Shown one piece after another: positions 16,292 to 25,051 of a DNA stretch of 64,000 nt. The stretch lies in contig NZ_JACIEF010000002.1 in assembly GCF_014196715.1 (NCBI RefSeq), positions 744,001 through 808,000 of the forward strand. The letters are read 5' to 3'. The notes under the pieces are model-generated. The model made no database searches. It worked only from the letters and a program-made list of their open reading frames with translations, and had not been told where the DNA came from. Each line of letters starts with the position of its first letter. Positions within the stretch are counted from its first letter, which is position 1. A program made the position numbers and the translations under genes. This DNA is from Pedobacter zeae (GTDB lineage Bacteria; Bacteroidota; Bacteroidia; Sphingobacteriales; Sphingobacteriaceae).

Positions 16292-17242
16292 TTCCCTGCC
16301 AAAAATGGGGCCGTTTTGATATTTCATTTCTATCTCTTCAATTTCTTTTTTTTCATCAGGTAATAATGGTGTTCTGTTCAGGTTTTTAAGCACCGGCTGA
16401 CCCGCATCAACCCAGGCAGAATACCAAAACGAACCAAGGGTTAATATAGCAGCCCGCATCTGTTTTTCGACCATATTGTTCATCTTATCATGATAGGCTT
16501 TCGAATATTCTTGAGAGTATTGTTTGAGCACGGTATTGTTCCGTTCTGAAAAACTGTATTTTTTACGGGAAGGAAATGAAGCGTTCAGCTGAGCTTCGAA
16601 AGTCAATACGGTATCAACCAAACTATGGGTGTGCTTAAGTATTTTCCAGATCTCTTTTAAAGGGTCTTCTATATATTTTGCTTTGCCAACAACAAAATTG
16701 TAATGAATTGAAAACAGTTCGGGTAAACGGCTTTCCCAAAAAGCATGGATACCAACCTGGTTGGTGAGTTGTCCGTTATGGTTGGCGGTAGTGTGCAAGG
16801 GGACATGTGCATCACCAATATAATGGCCTAAGTCTGTAGAGTATTTTAAAATTTTTAATGAATCGCGCATTTTAAAGGCGTTAACTAAGCCATAATAACT
16901 ACGCTGTACCTGCCAGGGGATGATACCGTTGGTGTTTAGTTTTTTTTGTCCGTACTTAGCCAGTGCGTCGTCCCATTTTTCCGGAATACTGTCAATATTT
17001 TTCTCATAATTCTCCACATCAAGGTAATGCCGCGCGGCTTCGAGGGTATCAGCATACCTGCGTTTATCCGCATCAACGGCATGTTCAGTAATGTGTTTGA
17101 TGTTCTTCTTATAGAAGCCAATCATGGCAGGGGGCAAAGTGAAAACAGCAAGATTGTTTATCCTTTGATGTGCAAAGAACCCCCAGGAAGTACAAAGAAA
17201 AATAGGGATGATTAACGCGGTTAAAATCGTTAATCTTTTCAT
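16286..17242 (-). CDS. S1/P1 nuclease or zinc-dependent phospholipase C-like protein
   Basis: 318 aa with a signal peptide (cleavage near T-S-W|G). In this fold the first mature Trp is a zinc ligand, and here W-G-F-F-A-H-Q-R-I supplies Trp20 and His24 after processing. Further ligands: Y-S-T-D-L-G-H-Y-I-G-D-A-H-V-P-L-H near 138 and H-A-F-W-E-S near 170. The tri-zinc site is essentially complete. It would cleave phosphodiester bonds (nucleic acid or phospholipid) in the periplasm; substrate unassigned. Convergent with DedA, overlapping by 6 bp. Confidence 0.8.
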   Translation of the reverse strand: MKRLTILTALIIPIFLCTSWGFFAHQRINNLAVFTLPPAMIGFYKKNIKHITEHAVDADKRRYADTLEAARHYLDVENYEKNIDSIPEKWDDALAKYGQKKLNTNGIIPWQVQRSYYGLVNAFKMRDSLKILKYSTDLGHYIGDAHVPLHTTANHNGQLTNQVGIHAFWESRLPELFSIHYNFVVGKAKYIEDPLKEIWKILKHTHSLVDTVLTFEAQLNASFPSRKKYSFSERNNTVLKQYSQEYSKAYHDKMNNMVEKQMRAAILTLGSFWYSAWVDAGQPVLKNLNRTPLLPDEKKEIEEIEMKYQNGPIFGREL

Positions 17243-17293
17243 ATCAACAAGATAGGAAATTTTCTTTATAATTCCTGGGAGAGGGGTTTAAAA

Positions 17294-17719
17294 TTAAGCG
17301 TTTTCGAGCGTGGCGATATCGAGCTTTACCATTTTCATCACTTTTTCCATTACTCTTTTGGCCCTTTCCGGTTCTGCCATCAGTTCTCCTAAGTTGGAAG
17401 GTACAATTTGCCACGAAAGGCCAAATTTGTCCTTTAGCCAGCCGCAAACGCTTTCCTCTCCACCATCTTTTGTAAGGGCATCCCAGTAATAATCAATCTC
17501 ATCCTGGTTATCGCAGTTTACCATAATAGAAATGGCTTCATCAAATTTAAATTTCGGACCGCCATTTAAGCCCATAAATTTGTTTCCGTTTAATTCGAAA
17601 GTAACCACCATAGGGGTAACTTGTGTAATTTTTGAATCTTTAAAAACGGAACAGTAGAAATTTGCTGCTGCCTCGGCTTGTCCATCAAACCAAAGGCATG
17701 TTACAAGTGGTTTTGCCAT
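17294..17719 (-). CDS. VOC family protein (PhnB-like)
   Basis: 141 aa with the PhnB/3-demethylubiquinone methyltransferase-like arrangement: P-L-V-T-C-L-W-F-D-G-Q-A-E-A-A-A-N-F-Y near residue 5, F-E-L-N-G-N-K-F-M-G-L-N-G-G-P, S-V-C-G-W-L-K-D-K-F-G-L-S-W-Q-I-V-P near 90. A vicinal-oxygen-chelate fold with an unknown reaction. Gene neighbours give no further clue. Confidence 0.8.
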   Translation of the reverse strand: MAKPLVTCLWFDGQAEAAANFYCSVFKDSKITQVTPMVVTFELNGNKFMGLNGGPKFKFDEAISIMVNCDNQDEIDYYWDALTKDGGEESVCGWLKDKFGLSWQIVPSNLGELMAEPERAKRVMEKVMKMVKLDIATLENA

Positions 17720-17834
17720 TTTATATCTGGGTTTTGTTATGGCAAGTTAGACAAGATTTTTGACCTGGATAAGGTTTAAAAGTGACGATTTAAGGGGGCA
17801 ATTTGGACAATAATTTGTTCCTGCTTATCTAAAG

Positions 17835-18287
17835 CTAAGCGCCAAATTGTGCTAAATGATGATCCAGGTGTTTATAAAACATGTTGTTCCACTCAGTTTT
17901 GGTCAATGGACCAAAAGAATGTGATTCTTTACCGTCGAAATAATCTTCGCCAAGTTGTTGGGTCTGGTTAATATAACCGATTAGGCGGGCTTTCTCTTTT
18001 TCAAAATCCTTTTCACCTTTCATAATAAATTGTGGTGCGGTCTGGTTATTTTTAGGATAAGGTTTCTCATTTACGACCTTATTTTTGACCAATTTTTTCA
18101 GAATAAACTTCGTAATCGTCCCTGGTTTTGGATGAATGTCATCATAAACCATTTCGTAAGTTACATTGCAATGCGCCAACATTTGTGCAACATTCATTTT
18201 GCCCCAAAGTTGAGTAGTAGTAGGACTAAGTTTGTTAATCCTTTCGATAATTTCGCCGGCTACTGCAGGTTGGAAAATGTTCTTCAT
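17835..18287 (-). CDS. DUF1569 (DinB-like) protein
   Basis: 150 aa, all-helical, with the metal-site histidines expected of DinB-like four-helix bundles: M-N-V-A-Q-M-L-A-H-C near 31 and a C-terminal H-L-D-H-H-L-A-Q-F-G. The W-G-K-M-N-V-A-Q-M-L-A-H-C block and W-N-N-M-F-Y-K-H-L-D-H-H end are typical of DUF1569. Function unknown, possibly thiol-dependent metal enzyme chemistry. The next 238 bp upstream (18288-18525) hold nothing recognisable. Confidence 0.75.
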   Translation of the reverse strand: MKNIFQPAVAGEIIERINKLSPTTTQLWGKMNVAQMLAHCNVTYEMVYDDIHPKPGTITKFILKKLVKNKVVNEKPYPKNNQTAPQFIMKGEKDFEKEKARLIGYINQTQQLGEDYFDGKESHSFGPLTKTEWNNMFYKHLDHHLAQFGA

Positions 18288-18525
18288 GGTTTGTTTATCT
18301 GGAGTGTAAATTTACTTTACTAAAGATAAGAATGTATTTTTAAAGATCCTGAAATTTAGAAAATGAGCCAAGGGAACACCCTTATCCATCTCAAATTCTG
18401 TTAGCAGGTTTTAATCGCCAATGTTACACCTAAATTGTATCCATGGAATTATCTTGCCTTAAGCAGCCGAAAGCATAAATAAATATAGTTAGACGAGTGC
18501 CTTTGTAAAGAAGGACAGACTTAAC

Positions 18526-19557
18526 CTATTTCTTCAATGCCTCACGAACTTTCGGTGCAATTTTAGTTCCGAAAAGCTCTATGGATTTCATTAAAGCTGC
18601 GTGAGATGGCCCACCAACATCCATATGTGCTGAAAAACGCGTTAAACCAAAGGTTTCTTCCATGGCTAATATCTTCTCTACCGATTCGTTTACATCGCCA
18701 ATAATTAAAGCACCGCTAATGCTCCTGCCGCCATCGAATTGATTGCGTTGATAAGGCGGCCAACCGCGTGATTTACCAACCCTGTTCATCTGGGCAGAAT
18801 AAAGTGGGTAATAATAATCAGCAACTTCCTTACTGTCTTCGCCAAATAAAGAATGCATGTGGACGCCAACTTCGAACTTATTCATGTCGTGTCCATAGGC
18901 CTGGTACACTTTTTTGTAATAATCAAAAAGCGGTTTAAACTGTATTGGCTGACCTCCGATAATGGCAAACATTACAGGTAGTCCCAATCTGCCGGCACGT
19001 TCTACCGATTCAGGCGTGCCGCCAACAGCAACCCATATTTTTAAGTTGTCGTTTACCGCTCTTGGTAATATTTCCTGGTTGTTCAGTTCGGGTCTGAACT
19101 TGCCTTTCCAGCTGATTTTAGGTGATGCATTGATTTTAAGAAGCAGGTCTAATTTTTCTTCGTAAAGCTGGTCATAATCTCGCAGGTCGTAGCCAAATAA
19201 TGGGAACGATTCGATAAAACTTCCCCGGCCAGCCATTAATTCGGCTCTTCCGTTAGAAATTAAATCGATCGTTGCAAAATTTTGGTACAGTTTAACGGGA
19301 TCTGATGAACTTAAAACCGAAACCGCACTGCTTAATTTAATGTTTTTGGTTACTGTGGCGGCGGCGGCCAAAATAATCTCAGGACTGGATACAGCATAAT
19401 CAGGACGGTGGTGTTCGCCGATTCCATAAAAATCTAAACCAACTTCGTCCATTAGTTTTATTTCTTCTATAATTTCCTGAAGTCGTTGTTGTGCGGGTTG
19501 AATTTCTCCATTTGCATTGATCTGCAGATCGCCAAACATTCCGATACCTAATTCCAT
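18526..19557 (-). CDS. LLM class flavin-dependent oxidoreductase (luciferase-like)
   Basis: 343 aa from the ATG at 19557. An upstream in-frame TTG at 19578 is rejected because it is part of the -7 box (19576-19583). The protein starts M-E-L-G-I-G-M-F-G-D, has G-I-G-E-H-H-R-P-D-Y near 45, S-S-A-V-S-V-L-S-S, A-G-R-G-S-F near 110, and W-V-A-V-G-G-T-P-E-S near 170, all typical of bacterial luciferase-like monooxygenases using FMN/F420. The substrate is unknown. Monocistronic. Confidence 0.88.
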   Translation of the reverse strand: MELGIGMFGDLQINANGEIQPAQQRLQEIIEEIKLMDEVGLDFYGIGEHHRPDYAVSSPEIILAAAATVTKNIKLSSAVSVLSSSDPVKLYQNFATIDLISNGRAELMAGRGSFIESFPLFGYDLRDYDQLYEEKLDLLLKINASPKISWKGKFRPELNNQEILPRAVNDNLKIWVAVGGTPESVERAGRLGLPVMFAIIGGQPIQFKPLFDYYKKVYQAYGHDMNKFEVGVHMHSLFGEDSKEVADYYYPLYSAQMNRVGKSRGWPPYQRNQFDGGRSISGALIIGDVNESVEKILAMEETFGLTRFSAHMDVGGPSHAALMKSIELFGTKIAPKVREALKK

Positions 19558-19575
19558 ATTGCTAAATAATTTTAA

Positions 19576-19583
19576 CAAAGATA
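19576..19583 (-). promoter_or_regulatory. TAnnTTTG -7 box of the LLM oxidoreductase gene
   Basis: TATCTTTG on the minus strand, 18 nt before the ATG at 19557. It overlaps the alternative TTG start, which decides the start codon. Confidence 0.55.
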
Positions 19584-19624
19584 ATGGATGAGGGGAAAGC
19601 AGATTTTGATGTATGGTAAGAAAT

Positions 19625-20062
19625 TTATGAATCGGAGCGTTTACCCAGCGCTTTTAGAATGGTTTCCAATTCATGATTGGGATAATCGAAGTTTGTGGAT
19701 TCTATCTTAAATGTTCTGCCATTTTCTAAAATGATATGGATGTAAGAATGTCGTCTGCGGCCAAATGACTCATCGAGGGCTTTTATAAGTTTAACTTCAT
19801 GCCATTTAAAGGTTCCCCGATTTAATAAAGTGATTTCATTTTCGTCTGCAATAATTGCATATTCATCCTGTTTGGCAATCAGGTTTTTAAAGTAGAAAAT
19901 AAAGAACACAGTTAATATGAACATCGAGATAATGGCTGATTGAGCATAGCTTAGATCGAACATAAATATTGGTGCTACAAAGAACAATGGGAACATGCAG
20001 AAGATATAAATCATAATGATTATGTTGCCGTTGTCTTTAACTTTGATCGATTTAACCATCAT
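19625..20062 (-). CDS. Small membrane protein with a PH-like cytoplasmic tail
   Basis: 145 aa, not assigned to a known gene. Two membrane helices (about 15-34 and 40-60), then a soluble beta-rich tail: E-Y-A-I-I-A-D-E-N-E-I-T-L-L-N-R-G-T-F-K-W-H-E-V near 67-90, resembling bacterial PH-like domains in which a Trp follows a hydrophobic strand pair. It starts 10 bp past the peptidase stop on the same strand, so the two are probably co-transcribed. Confidence 0.6.
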   Translation of the reverse strand: MMVKSIKVKDNGNIIIMIYIFCMFPLFFVAPIFMFDLSYAQSAIISMFILTVFFIFYFKNLIAKQDEYAIIADENEITLLNRGTFKWHEVKLIKALDESFGRRRHSYIHIILENGRTFKIESTNFDYPNHELETILKALGKRSDS

Positions 20063-20072
20063 TAGAATTATA

Positions 20073-21005
20073 TTATGGGTTCAAAGAAATTAGTGCATTG
20101 TAAACCCCATCAATTACCTTACTCATTCTTGGTATATCGAGGGTTTCCATGGTGTCGGTTTTTTGATGGTAATTTTTATTCCGGTAAAAGGAGGTATCGG
20201 TAATCATCATGGCATCATAACCGAATTTCCAGTAATTTAAATGATCAGAAAAATCGATGCCCGGCAATGATGGAGGGCTGGCAAATGTTTTAGTGAGGAT
20301 GTTTTTGCCTGCTTTGAAATTTTTGGAAAATTGATTTACAAATTCACCTGAACCGAACTTTTTAACCAAGGTAATGTAATTTCCTTTGTTTCCGTATTTT
20401 ACAGAAAGTATACCTAAAGGATAAGTCTGCGATTTGGGTTCATCTTTAAAATAACCGATCATTTCGAGCGAAATCATTCCATAAACTTCAGTGTCAGATT
20501 TATTTAACGATTTGGCATGGATGTAACTGCCCATAAATTCAGTGCGGAAATAGGGTGGTTCTTCAAGGGTATAGGCTACGAGATCAATGCGGTAAGGGAG
20601 TTTTTTGTCTTTAAGCAGCCTGGAAAGCTCCAATAAACCAATGACTCCGCTGGCGTTATCATCGGCGCCTTCTTGGTCACCACAAACATCGTAATGTGCA
20701 CCGATAATAATACGTTTTTTGTTTTCGGTACCAAAAGAACAGATGATATTTTTATAGGTTTTCTGATCAACATTGTACGCTTGTACTGAAACACTGTCTG
20801 ATGACTTTTTAAAGATTGTTTTGAGGAAGTCAGCTGTTAAATTGAGCTGATCTACATTGTTGTGGTTGCGGAACTGAGGTGTTTTGGTTAAGGTTTTTAA
20901 GTAGCTTTTGATTAGTGTTGTATCTGATTGGGCAGAGGCACTACCCTCATGAAGAAGCAACATGAATAGGAGACTAATTAAAATTTTAAGCTGATTGTGA
21001 TGCAT
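20073..21005 (-). CDS. M28 family zinc metallopeptidase, secreted
   Basis: 310 aa with a signal peptide (cut near A-S-A|Q, residue 25). The M28 co-catalytic zinc site is complete: G-A-H-Y-D near 101 (His, first Asp nearby), G-A-D-D-N-A-S-G near 114 (bridging Asp), T-L-E-E-P near 147 (catalytic Glu and ligand), and a C-terminal Y-H-Q-K-T-D-T His. D-H-L-N-Y-W near 258 lines the pocket. It should act as an aminopeptidase outside the cytoplasm. The membrane protein gene follows at 10 bp. Confidence 0.88.
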   Translation of the reverse strand: MHHNQLKILISLLFMLLLHEGSASAQSDTTLIKSYLKTLTKTPQFRNHNNVDQLNLTADFLKTIFKKSSDSVSVQAYNVDQKTYKNIICSFGTENKKRIIIGAHYDVCGDQEGADDNASGVIGLLELSRLLKDKKLPYRIDLVAYTLEEPPYFRTEFMGSYIHAKSLNKSDTEVYGMISLEMIGYFKDEPKSQTYPLGILSVKYGNKGNYITLVKKFGSGEFVNQFSKNFKAGKNILTKTFASPPSLPGIDFSDHLNYWKFGYDAMMITDTSFYRNKNYHQKTDTMETLDIPRMSKVIDGVYNALISLNP

Positions 21006-21042
21006 AACCGAAGATAATACTTATAACCTGGTTTAGGCACCT

Positions 21043-21351
21043 TGCAACCTGAGTTTTTTGCACAGACCCGGGTAACTAAACCCGATTATAGCGAACACGG
21101 AGTGCAACGGAGTAAAGCGGTAAGCGGGGCTATCGGAACCGATGTGCATAGCCTTTGCTTTCCAAAAAAAGTTAGGAATAAGATCTTAAGCATATTTGTT
21201 TGAACCATATGATCCTGCCAGCTTATACCTCTGGAAGGATTCTGAAACAAGTTCAGAATGACGTATCTGTGGAAGCAAGAACAGGATGAGGCAACTATAT
21301 TCAATTGGCAATTGGAAGCTGTTAAGCTAAAAACTGCCAACTGAAAACTAT
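21043..21351. repeat. Copy 1 of a composite intergenic direct repeat
   Basis: It starts TGCAACCTGAGTTTTTTGCA and recurs 319 bp later. Internal parts: a CCCGATTATAGCG...GCGGTAAGCGGGG block, a palindrome-like TTCTGAAACAAGTTCAGAAT segment of a widespread intergenic type, and a heptanucleotide tail (21303-21351). Confidence 0.9.
21303..21351. repeat. Heptanucleotide array inside repeat copy 1
   Basis: Seven consecutive 7-base units starting CAATTGG, CAATTGG; later units end in ACTG (AAAACTG at 21331, CCAACTG at 21338). The equivalent array in copy 2 is at 21629-21677. Confidence 0.6.
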
Positions 21352-21361
21352 TTTGGGACTC

Positions 21362-21677
21362 TGCAACCTGAGTTTTTTGCACAGACCCGGGTAAACTAAA
21401 CCCGATTATAGCGAACACGGAGTGCAACAGAGTAAAGCGATAAGCGGGACTATCGGAACCGATGTGCATGGCCTTTGCTTTCCAAAAAAAATAAGAATGA
21501 AGATATTAAGCATATTTAAACCCTATAAGGCACCTAAAATCCTATCAGCTTATGCCTCTGGAAGGAATCTGAAACAAGTTCAGAATGACGTATCTGTAGA
21601 AGTAAGATCAGGATAAGGCAACTATATTCAATTAGCAATTGAAAGCTGTTAAACTAAAAACTGCCAACTGAAATTAC
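21362..21677. repeat. Copy 2 of the composite intergenic direct repeat
   Basis: Same order of parts as copy 1 with scattered substitutions and a net 7-bp insertion near 21510-21545, so the offset grows from 319 bp at the left end to 326 bp at the right end. It ends on the hscA-like stop codon. Confidence 0.9.
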
Positions 21678-23530
21678 TCTATCTTCTTCCCCTTCATCGC
21701 TGTATAAATCGCAGCATCCATTACGCGCTCAGCAAAGGGGCGGGTAAACTCGTTCAGTTCGTCTGCTTTCTTTAAAATGATATCTTTTTCCAGACTCGAC
21801 AAAGCATTTTTAAGCGCTTCGATATGGGCCACTGTTTCTGCTACTTCGGTTTCGGTTAAATGTTCTGCGTGTTTTTTGATAAAGCCTTCAGCTGTGTAAA
21901 CCAATTGTTCGCCTTCACTTCTCGCTTCAATCAGCATGCGTTGCGCTACATCGCTCTTGGCATGTGTAATGCTATCCATCAACATTTTTTCAACCGTATC
22001 ATCACTCAAGCCGTAACTTGGCGTAATTTCAATCTCCTGTTTTACACCCGAGCGCAATTCTATAGCCTGAACGGTTAAAATTCCATCGGCATTTAGTAAA
22101 AAATTGATATCAACCTTTGGGAGTCCCGCAGGCATTGCAGGGATTCCTTTTAAATCGAATTCGGCAAGTTTTCTGTTTTCTTTAACCAGGTCGCGTTCAC
22201 CCTGATAAACAGATATTTTCATGTTCACCTGTCCATCTATCGAGGTGGTGTATTGCCGGCCTGCCTTAGTTGGTACTTTGCTGTTGCGGGCTATAATAAC
22301 ATCCATTAAGCCACCCATGGTTTCGATTCCTAAAGAAAGCGGGGTTACATCCAGCAATAAGATATCAGAGCGGTTTCCGGCCAGAACATCAGCCTGGATG
22401 GCTGCTCCAAGTGCTACCACTTCATCTGGATTTATATTGTCCTGTGGTTTTTTTCCGAAGAAATTTTCTACAGCCTGTTTTACAAAAGGAGTACGGGTAG
22501 AGCCCCCAACCAGGATCACCTCATCAATATCGCTGGCTGTTAAACCGGCATCTTTCAATGCATTTTTACAGGCTGTAATGGTTTCTTCCACTTTTACTGC
22601 GATCAATTGTTCAAAAGTCTGTTTATCGATCGTACACCAGATTTCGCCAACCTGTTCGTTATATAAATTTTGGGTTGATAATGCTTTTTTAGCTGCTTCG
22701 GCCTGTAAACGTAAAGTTTGCATCAGGATGTTATCCTGTGCAACCACATTTACATCAAGATTATTTTTCTCCAGCCAGTAATTTAAAATGGAGCGGTCGA
22801 AATCATCGCCTCCCAAATAGGTATTACCATTGGTTGCCAAAACTTCGAAAATCCCATTTTGGATCTGCAGGATGGAAACATCGAAGGTACCCCCCCCCAA
22901 ATCGTAAACCGCGATGGTTTTCTGCTGCGTAGGATCTAAACCGATTCCGTAAGCCAGACTCGCTGCAGTAGGCTCATTCACGATACGCATTACATCCAGT
23001 CCGGCCAGTTTTCCCGCATCCCTGGTGGCCTGGCGCTGGCTATCGTTAAAATAAGCGGGCACAGTAATTACCGCGCGGTTAACAGGTGTTTTTAAAGCAT
23101 GTTCTGCTCTTGCTTTAAGTTCTTTTAAAATTTCGGCCGATAATTCGATCGGCGTATAAAAGCGGTTGCCGGCCTGTATTTTTACCAAAGCATCGCTATC
23201 GTCATCTATAATTTTGTAAGAGAAGATGTCTTTGTGTTCGGCTACATCTTTATAAGAGCGGCCAAGCAATCTTTTTACGGAGAAAATGGTATTGGCAGGG
23301 TCGGTAGTTAAAAATTCTTTAGCCTCGTTGCCTACAATAGCCTCATTTTGGTTGTTAAAATATACCACAGATGGCACCAAAATCCCTTTGCCGGCATCGT
23401 TAATTACCTGAGGATCTTTATCTGGATTGATAAATGCTACCAGACTATTGGTTGTGCCTAAATCTATTCCAACTATAATTTCTTCCTTCTGAAATGAACC
23501 TGTAGCAAGGTTAATCGATATTTTTGCCAT
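21674..23530 (-). CDS. hscA: Hsp70-family chaperone, HscA-like (Fe-S cluster assembly)
   Basis: 618 aa from the ATG at 23530; a 9-codon upstream extension is rejected because the -7 box lies inside it. Hsp70 motifs: [10 protein letters not shown] near 23, phosphate loop D-L-G-G-G-T-F-D near 212, V-G-G-S-T-R-T-P near 340. The N-terminal extension before [12 protein letters not shown] and [14 protein letters not shown] are HscA-like rather than DnaK-like, and the lid lacks DnaK's EEV-type tail. HscA uses ATP to help transfer Fe-S clusters from IscU. fdx and iscX are in the window but far away. A G9 tract encodes the three loop glycines. Confidence 0.8.
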   Translation of the reverse strand: MAKISINLATGSFQKEEIIVGIDLGTTNSLVAFINPDKDPQVINDAGKGILVPSVVYFNNQNEAIVGNEAKEFLTTDPANTIFSVKRLLGRSYKDVAEHKDIFSYKIIDDDSDALVKIQAGNRFYTPIELSAEILKELKARAEHALKTPVNRAVITVPAYFNDSQRQATRDAGKLAGLDVMRIVNEPTAASLAYGIGLDPTQQKTIAVYDLGGGTFDVSILQIQNGIFEVLATNGNTYLGGDDFDRSILNYWLEKNNLDVNVVAQDNILMQTLRLQAEAAKKALSTQNLYNEQVGEIWCTIDKQTFEQLIAVKVEETITACKNALKDAGLTASDIDEVILVGGSTRTPFVKQAVENFFGKKPQDNINPDEVVALGAAIQADVLAGNRSDILLLDVTPLSLGIETMGGLMDVIIARNSKVPTKAGRQYTTSIDGQVNMKISVYQGERDLVKENRKLAEFDLKGIPAMPAGLPKVDINFLLNADGILTVQAIELRSGVKQEIEITPSYGLSDDTVEKMLMDSITHAKSDVAQRMLIEARSEGEQLVYTAEGFIKKHAEHLTETEVAETVAHIEALKNALSSLEKDIILKKADELNEFTRPFAERVMDAAIYTAMKGKKIE

Positions 23531-23535
23531 AGGGG

Positions 23536-23543
23536 CAAATTTA
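23536..23543 (-). promoter_or_regulatory. TAnnTTTG -7 box of the hscA-like gene, 5 nt from the start codon
   Basis: TAAATTTG on the minus strand followed by CCCCT and the ATG. It predicts a leaderless or nearly leaderless mRNA and fixes the start at 23530. Confidence 0.6.
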
Positions 23544-23604
23544 CAATATTGTTCCAAGGTTTAAGAACCCGAATGTTTTTTAAAAGTCAATAGTTTTAGC
23601 CATG

Positions 23605-23632
23605 AGTCCGAAGTAGGAAGTTGGGAGATAAG
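23605..23632. repeat. Degenerate heptanucleotide array (unit like AGTCGGA)
   Basis: Four 7-base units beginning AG at 23605, 23612, 23619 and 23626 (for example AGTCCGA then AGTAGGA), in the spacer between the Hsp70 and glycosyltransferase genes. Confidence 0.6.
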
Positions 23633-23730
23633 GCATGTTTTTCGTTGAGAACCGAAGGTTCTGAGTTTGAGCGCTAATATATTGCTTTTAGGGTTTGTAT
23701 TTTCAGACTCCGAACTTTCTTACCTTGAAC

Positions 23731-24957
23731 TTATTTGTTTTTTTGCTCAATCCAGAGGCTCATGTACTTAGTACTCTGAACGGTATGGTGGTTTAAAATC
23801 TGTCCGAAAAAGTTGTTCTGCCTATGTATACTTAAATTAGAAGCCAATTTTTCTATATCTTTTATAAACTTACCGGTATAATATTTTGCAGCGTAGCGCT
23901 CATTAATGATTTTTACGCCATTTTGTTGAGCAGTTTGCCATGCATTTTTATCCTGGTAAAGTTTTGCAGCTTTTTCTACAAAAAGTTCCGGATCATCTTC
24001 AATGCTCCCATTCCAAACTAATTCTCCCCTCATGGCTTCAGCGCCCAAGGAGGTGGTAACTGATGGCGTACCCACTTGCATGGCATCGATAAATTTTCCT
24101 TTTACGCCGGCGCCAAATTGAATAGGAGCGAGTAAAATGCGGTGTTTCGAAATGATTTCCCTTGCATCGGCTGCACGGCCTTTAATCAGAAACTTTTCAT
24201 TTTTATTATTCAGTTGCAACACTTTTTGCGAAGGATAAGCGCCATATATATTCAAAATGGCATTCGGGAGTTTTTTCCCCAGCAAAGGCCAGATTTTAGT
24301 TTTTAAAACCTGCACCGTATCCCAATTGGGCTCGTGGAGAAAATTGCCGATAAAAACAAAATCTGCACGATCTTCGTAAGGAACCCAGTTTTCGATATTT
24401 TGTGGTGTAATCTCATTTTCCAGGAAAGGCAAATAATAAATCAATGAAGGATCTATTTTAAATTGTACTTTTAATATTTCCATTTCCACTTCCGAAATAA
24501 TTAAAGATAAATCGCAACGTAAAATCGATGCCATTTCTCTTTTGGCAGTATCCGAAAATAAATCTATGGCCTGCTTTTTCTTACCACTTTGTTGCCGCGC
24601 ACTTCTTAAGGAATGTAAATCTTCGGTATCTAAGATCTTCAGTGCATTGGGGCATTCCTGTTGAACGCGCCAGCCATATTGTTCCTCTATCATGAAACGG
24701 TCGAAAATGACCAGATCGGGCTTTAATTCTTTTAAAAAAGCATTAAAGCTTTCGTCGTTTAGCTTAATTTCCTGCTCTACAACCCTGGTTTTGCTAAAAT
24801 CGTAGCTGAATTCACTTTTAGATGCCGCCGAAGCAAAAGTGATCTGATAGCCTTTTACAAGAAATACATCAACCAGCTGGATCATCCTGGTGCCTGCTGC
24901 CGATGAACGGGGTTCGGGCCAAACCAATCCGATAATCAATAATTTCTTTGTGCTCAT
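23731..24957 (-). CDS. Glycosyltransferase (GT4-type, group 1)
   Basis: 408 aa GT-B fold. N-terminal Rossmann domain starts K-K-L-L-I-I-G-L-V-W-P-E-P-R with a G-T-R-M loop, then an inter-domain region, then a C-terminal domain with F-V-F-I-G-N-F near 205 and the nucleotide-sugar site G-A-G-V-K-G-K-F-I-D-A-M-Q-V-G-T-P-S-V-T-T near 285-305 (the EX7E-like region, first Glu replaced). Transfers a sugar from a nucleotide sugar, probably into a surface glycan. It stands alone with no glycan cluster around it. Confidence 0.8.
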   Translation of the reverse strand: MSTKKLLIIGLVWPEPRSSAAGTRMIQLVDVFLVKGYQITFASAASKSEFSYDFSKTRVVEQEIKLNDESFNAFLKELKPDLVIFDRFMIEEQYGWRVQQECPNALKILDTEDLHSLRSARQQSGKKKQAIDLFSDTAKREMASILRCDLSLIISEVEMEILKVQFKIDPSLIYYLPFLENEITPQNIENWVPYEDRADFVFIGNFLHEPNWDTVQVLKTKIWPLLGKKLPNAILNIYGAYPSQKVLQLNNKNEKFLIKGRAADAREIISKHRILLAPIQFGAGVKGKFIDAMQVGTPSVTTSLGAEAMRGELVWNGSIEDDPELFVEKAAKLYQDKNAWQTAQQNGVKIINERYAAKYYTGKFIKDIEKLASNLSIHRQNNFFGQILNHHTVQSTKYMSLWIEQKNK

Positions 24958-25021
24958 GATTTAAGTTTCTGCAAAATAAAGGCTTTTTAGTTCACAATTT
25001 TAAAACCGCGACGATTATTTC

Positions 25022-25029
25022 TAATTTTG
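25022..25029 (+). promoter_or_regulatory. TAnnTTTG -7 box of miaE
   Basis: TAATTTTG, 22 nt before the miaE ATG, in the short divergent gap with the glycosyltransferase gene. Confidence 0.55.
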
Positions 25030-25051
25030 CAGCTCAATTATAAAGTACCAG

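Larger units (their letters stand above)
21006..21673. other. Gene-free 668-bp spacer filled by a tandem direct repeat
   Basis: No gene is supported. Two copies of a composite element of roughly 310 bp occupy most of it. Short ORFs here (such as 21086-21469 minus and 21422-21616 plus) are translations of the repeat and have no recognisable domain. Confidence 0.8.

Noticed and set aside
18526..19578. Longer LLM oxidoreductase from the TTG at 19578
   Set aside because: The TTG is part of the TATCTTTG -7 box, so it would not be transcribed.
21086..21616. Short ORFs of 64-127 aa in the 668-bp gap
   Set aside because: They are translations of the direct repeat, on both strands, with no domain and no independent start signal.
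21043..21677. Tandem repeat as an insertion sequence or CRISPR
   Set aside because: No transposase ORF, no terminal inverted repeats and target duplication that I can see, and unit size (about 320 bp, two copies) does not fit CRISPR repeats and spacers.
22221..22781. Long antisense ORFs (for example 22221-22781 plus, 29160-29723 minus, 53604-54053 minus)
   Set aside because: They lie fully opposite strongly supported genes (hscA-like, the DEAD helicase, kdsC) and translate to no recognisable domain.
21674..23530. Calling the Hsp70 gene dnaK
   Set aside because: The N-terminal extension before [12 protein letters not shown], the [14 protein letters not shown] block, the lack of the acidic DnaK tail and the distance from grpE/dnaJ favour HscA; the doubt is reflected in the confidence.
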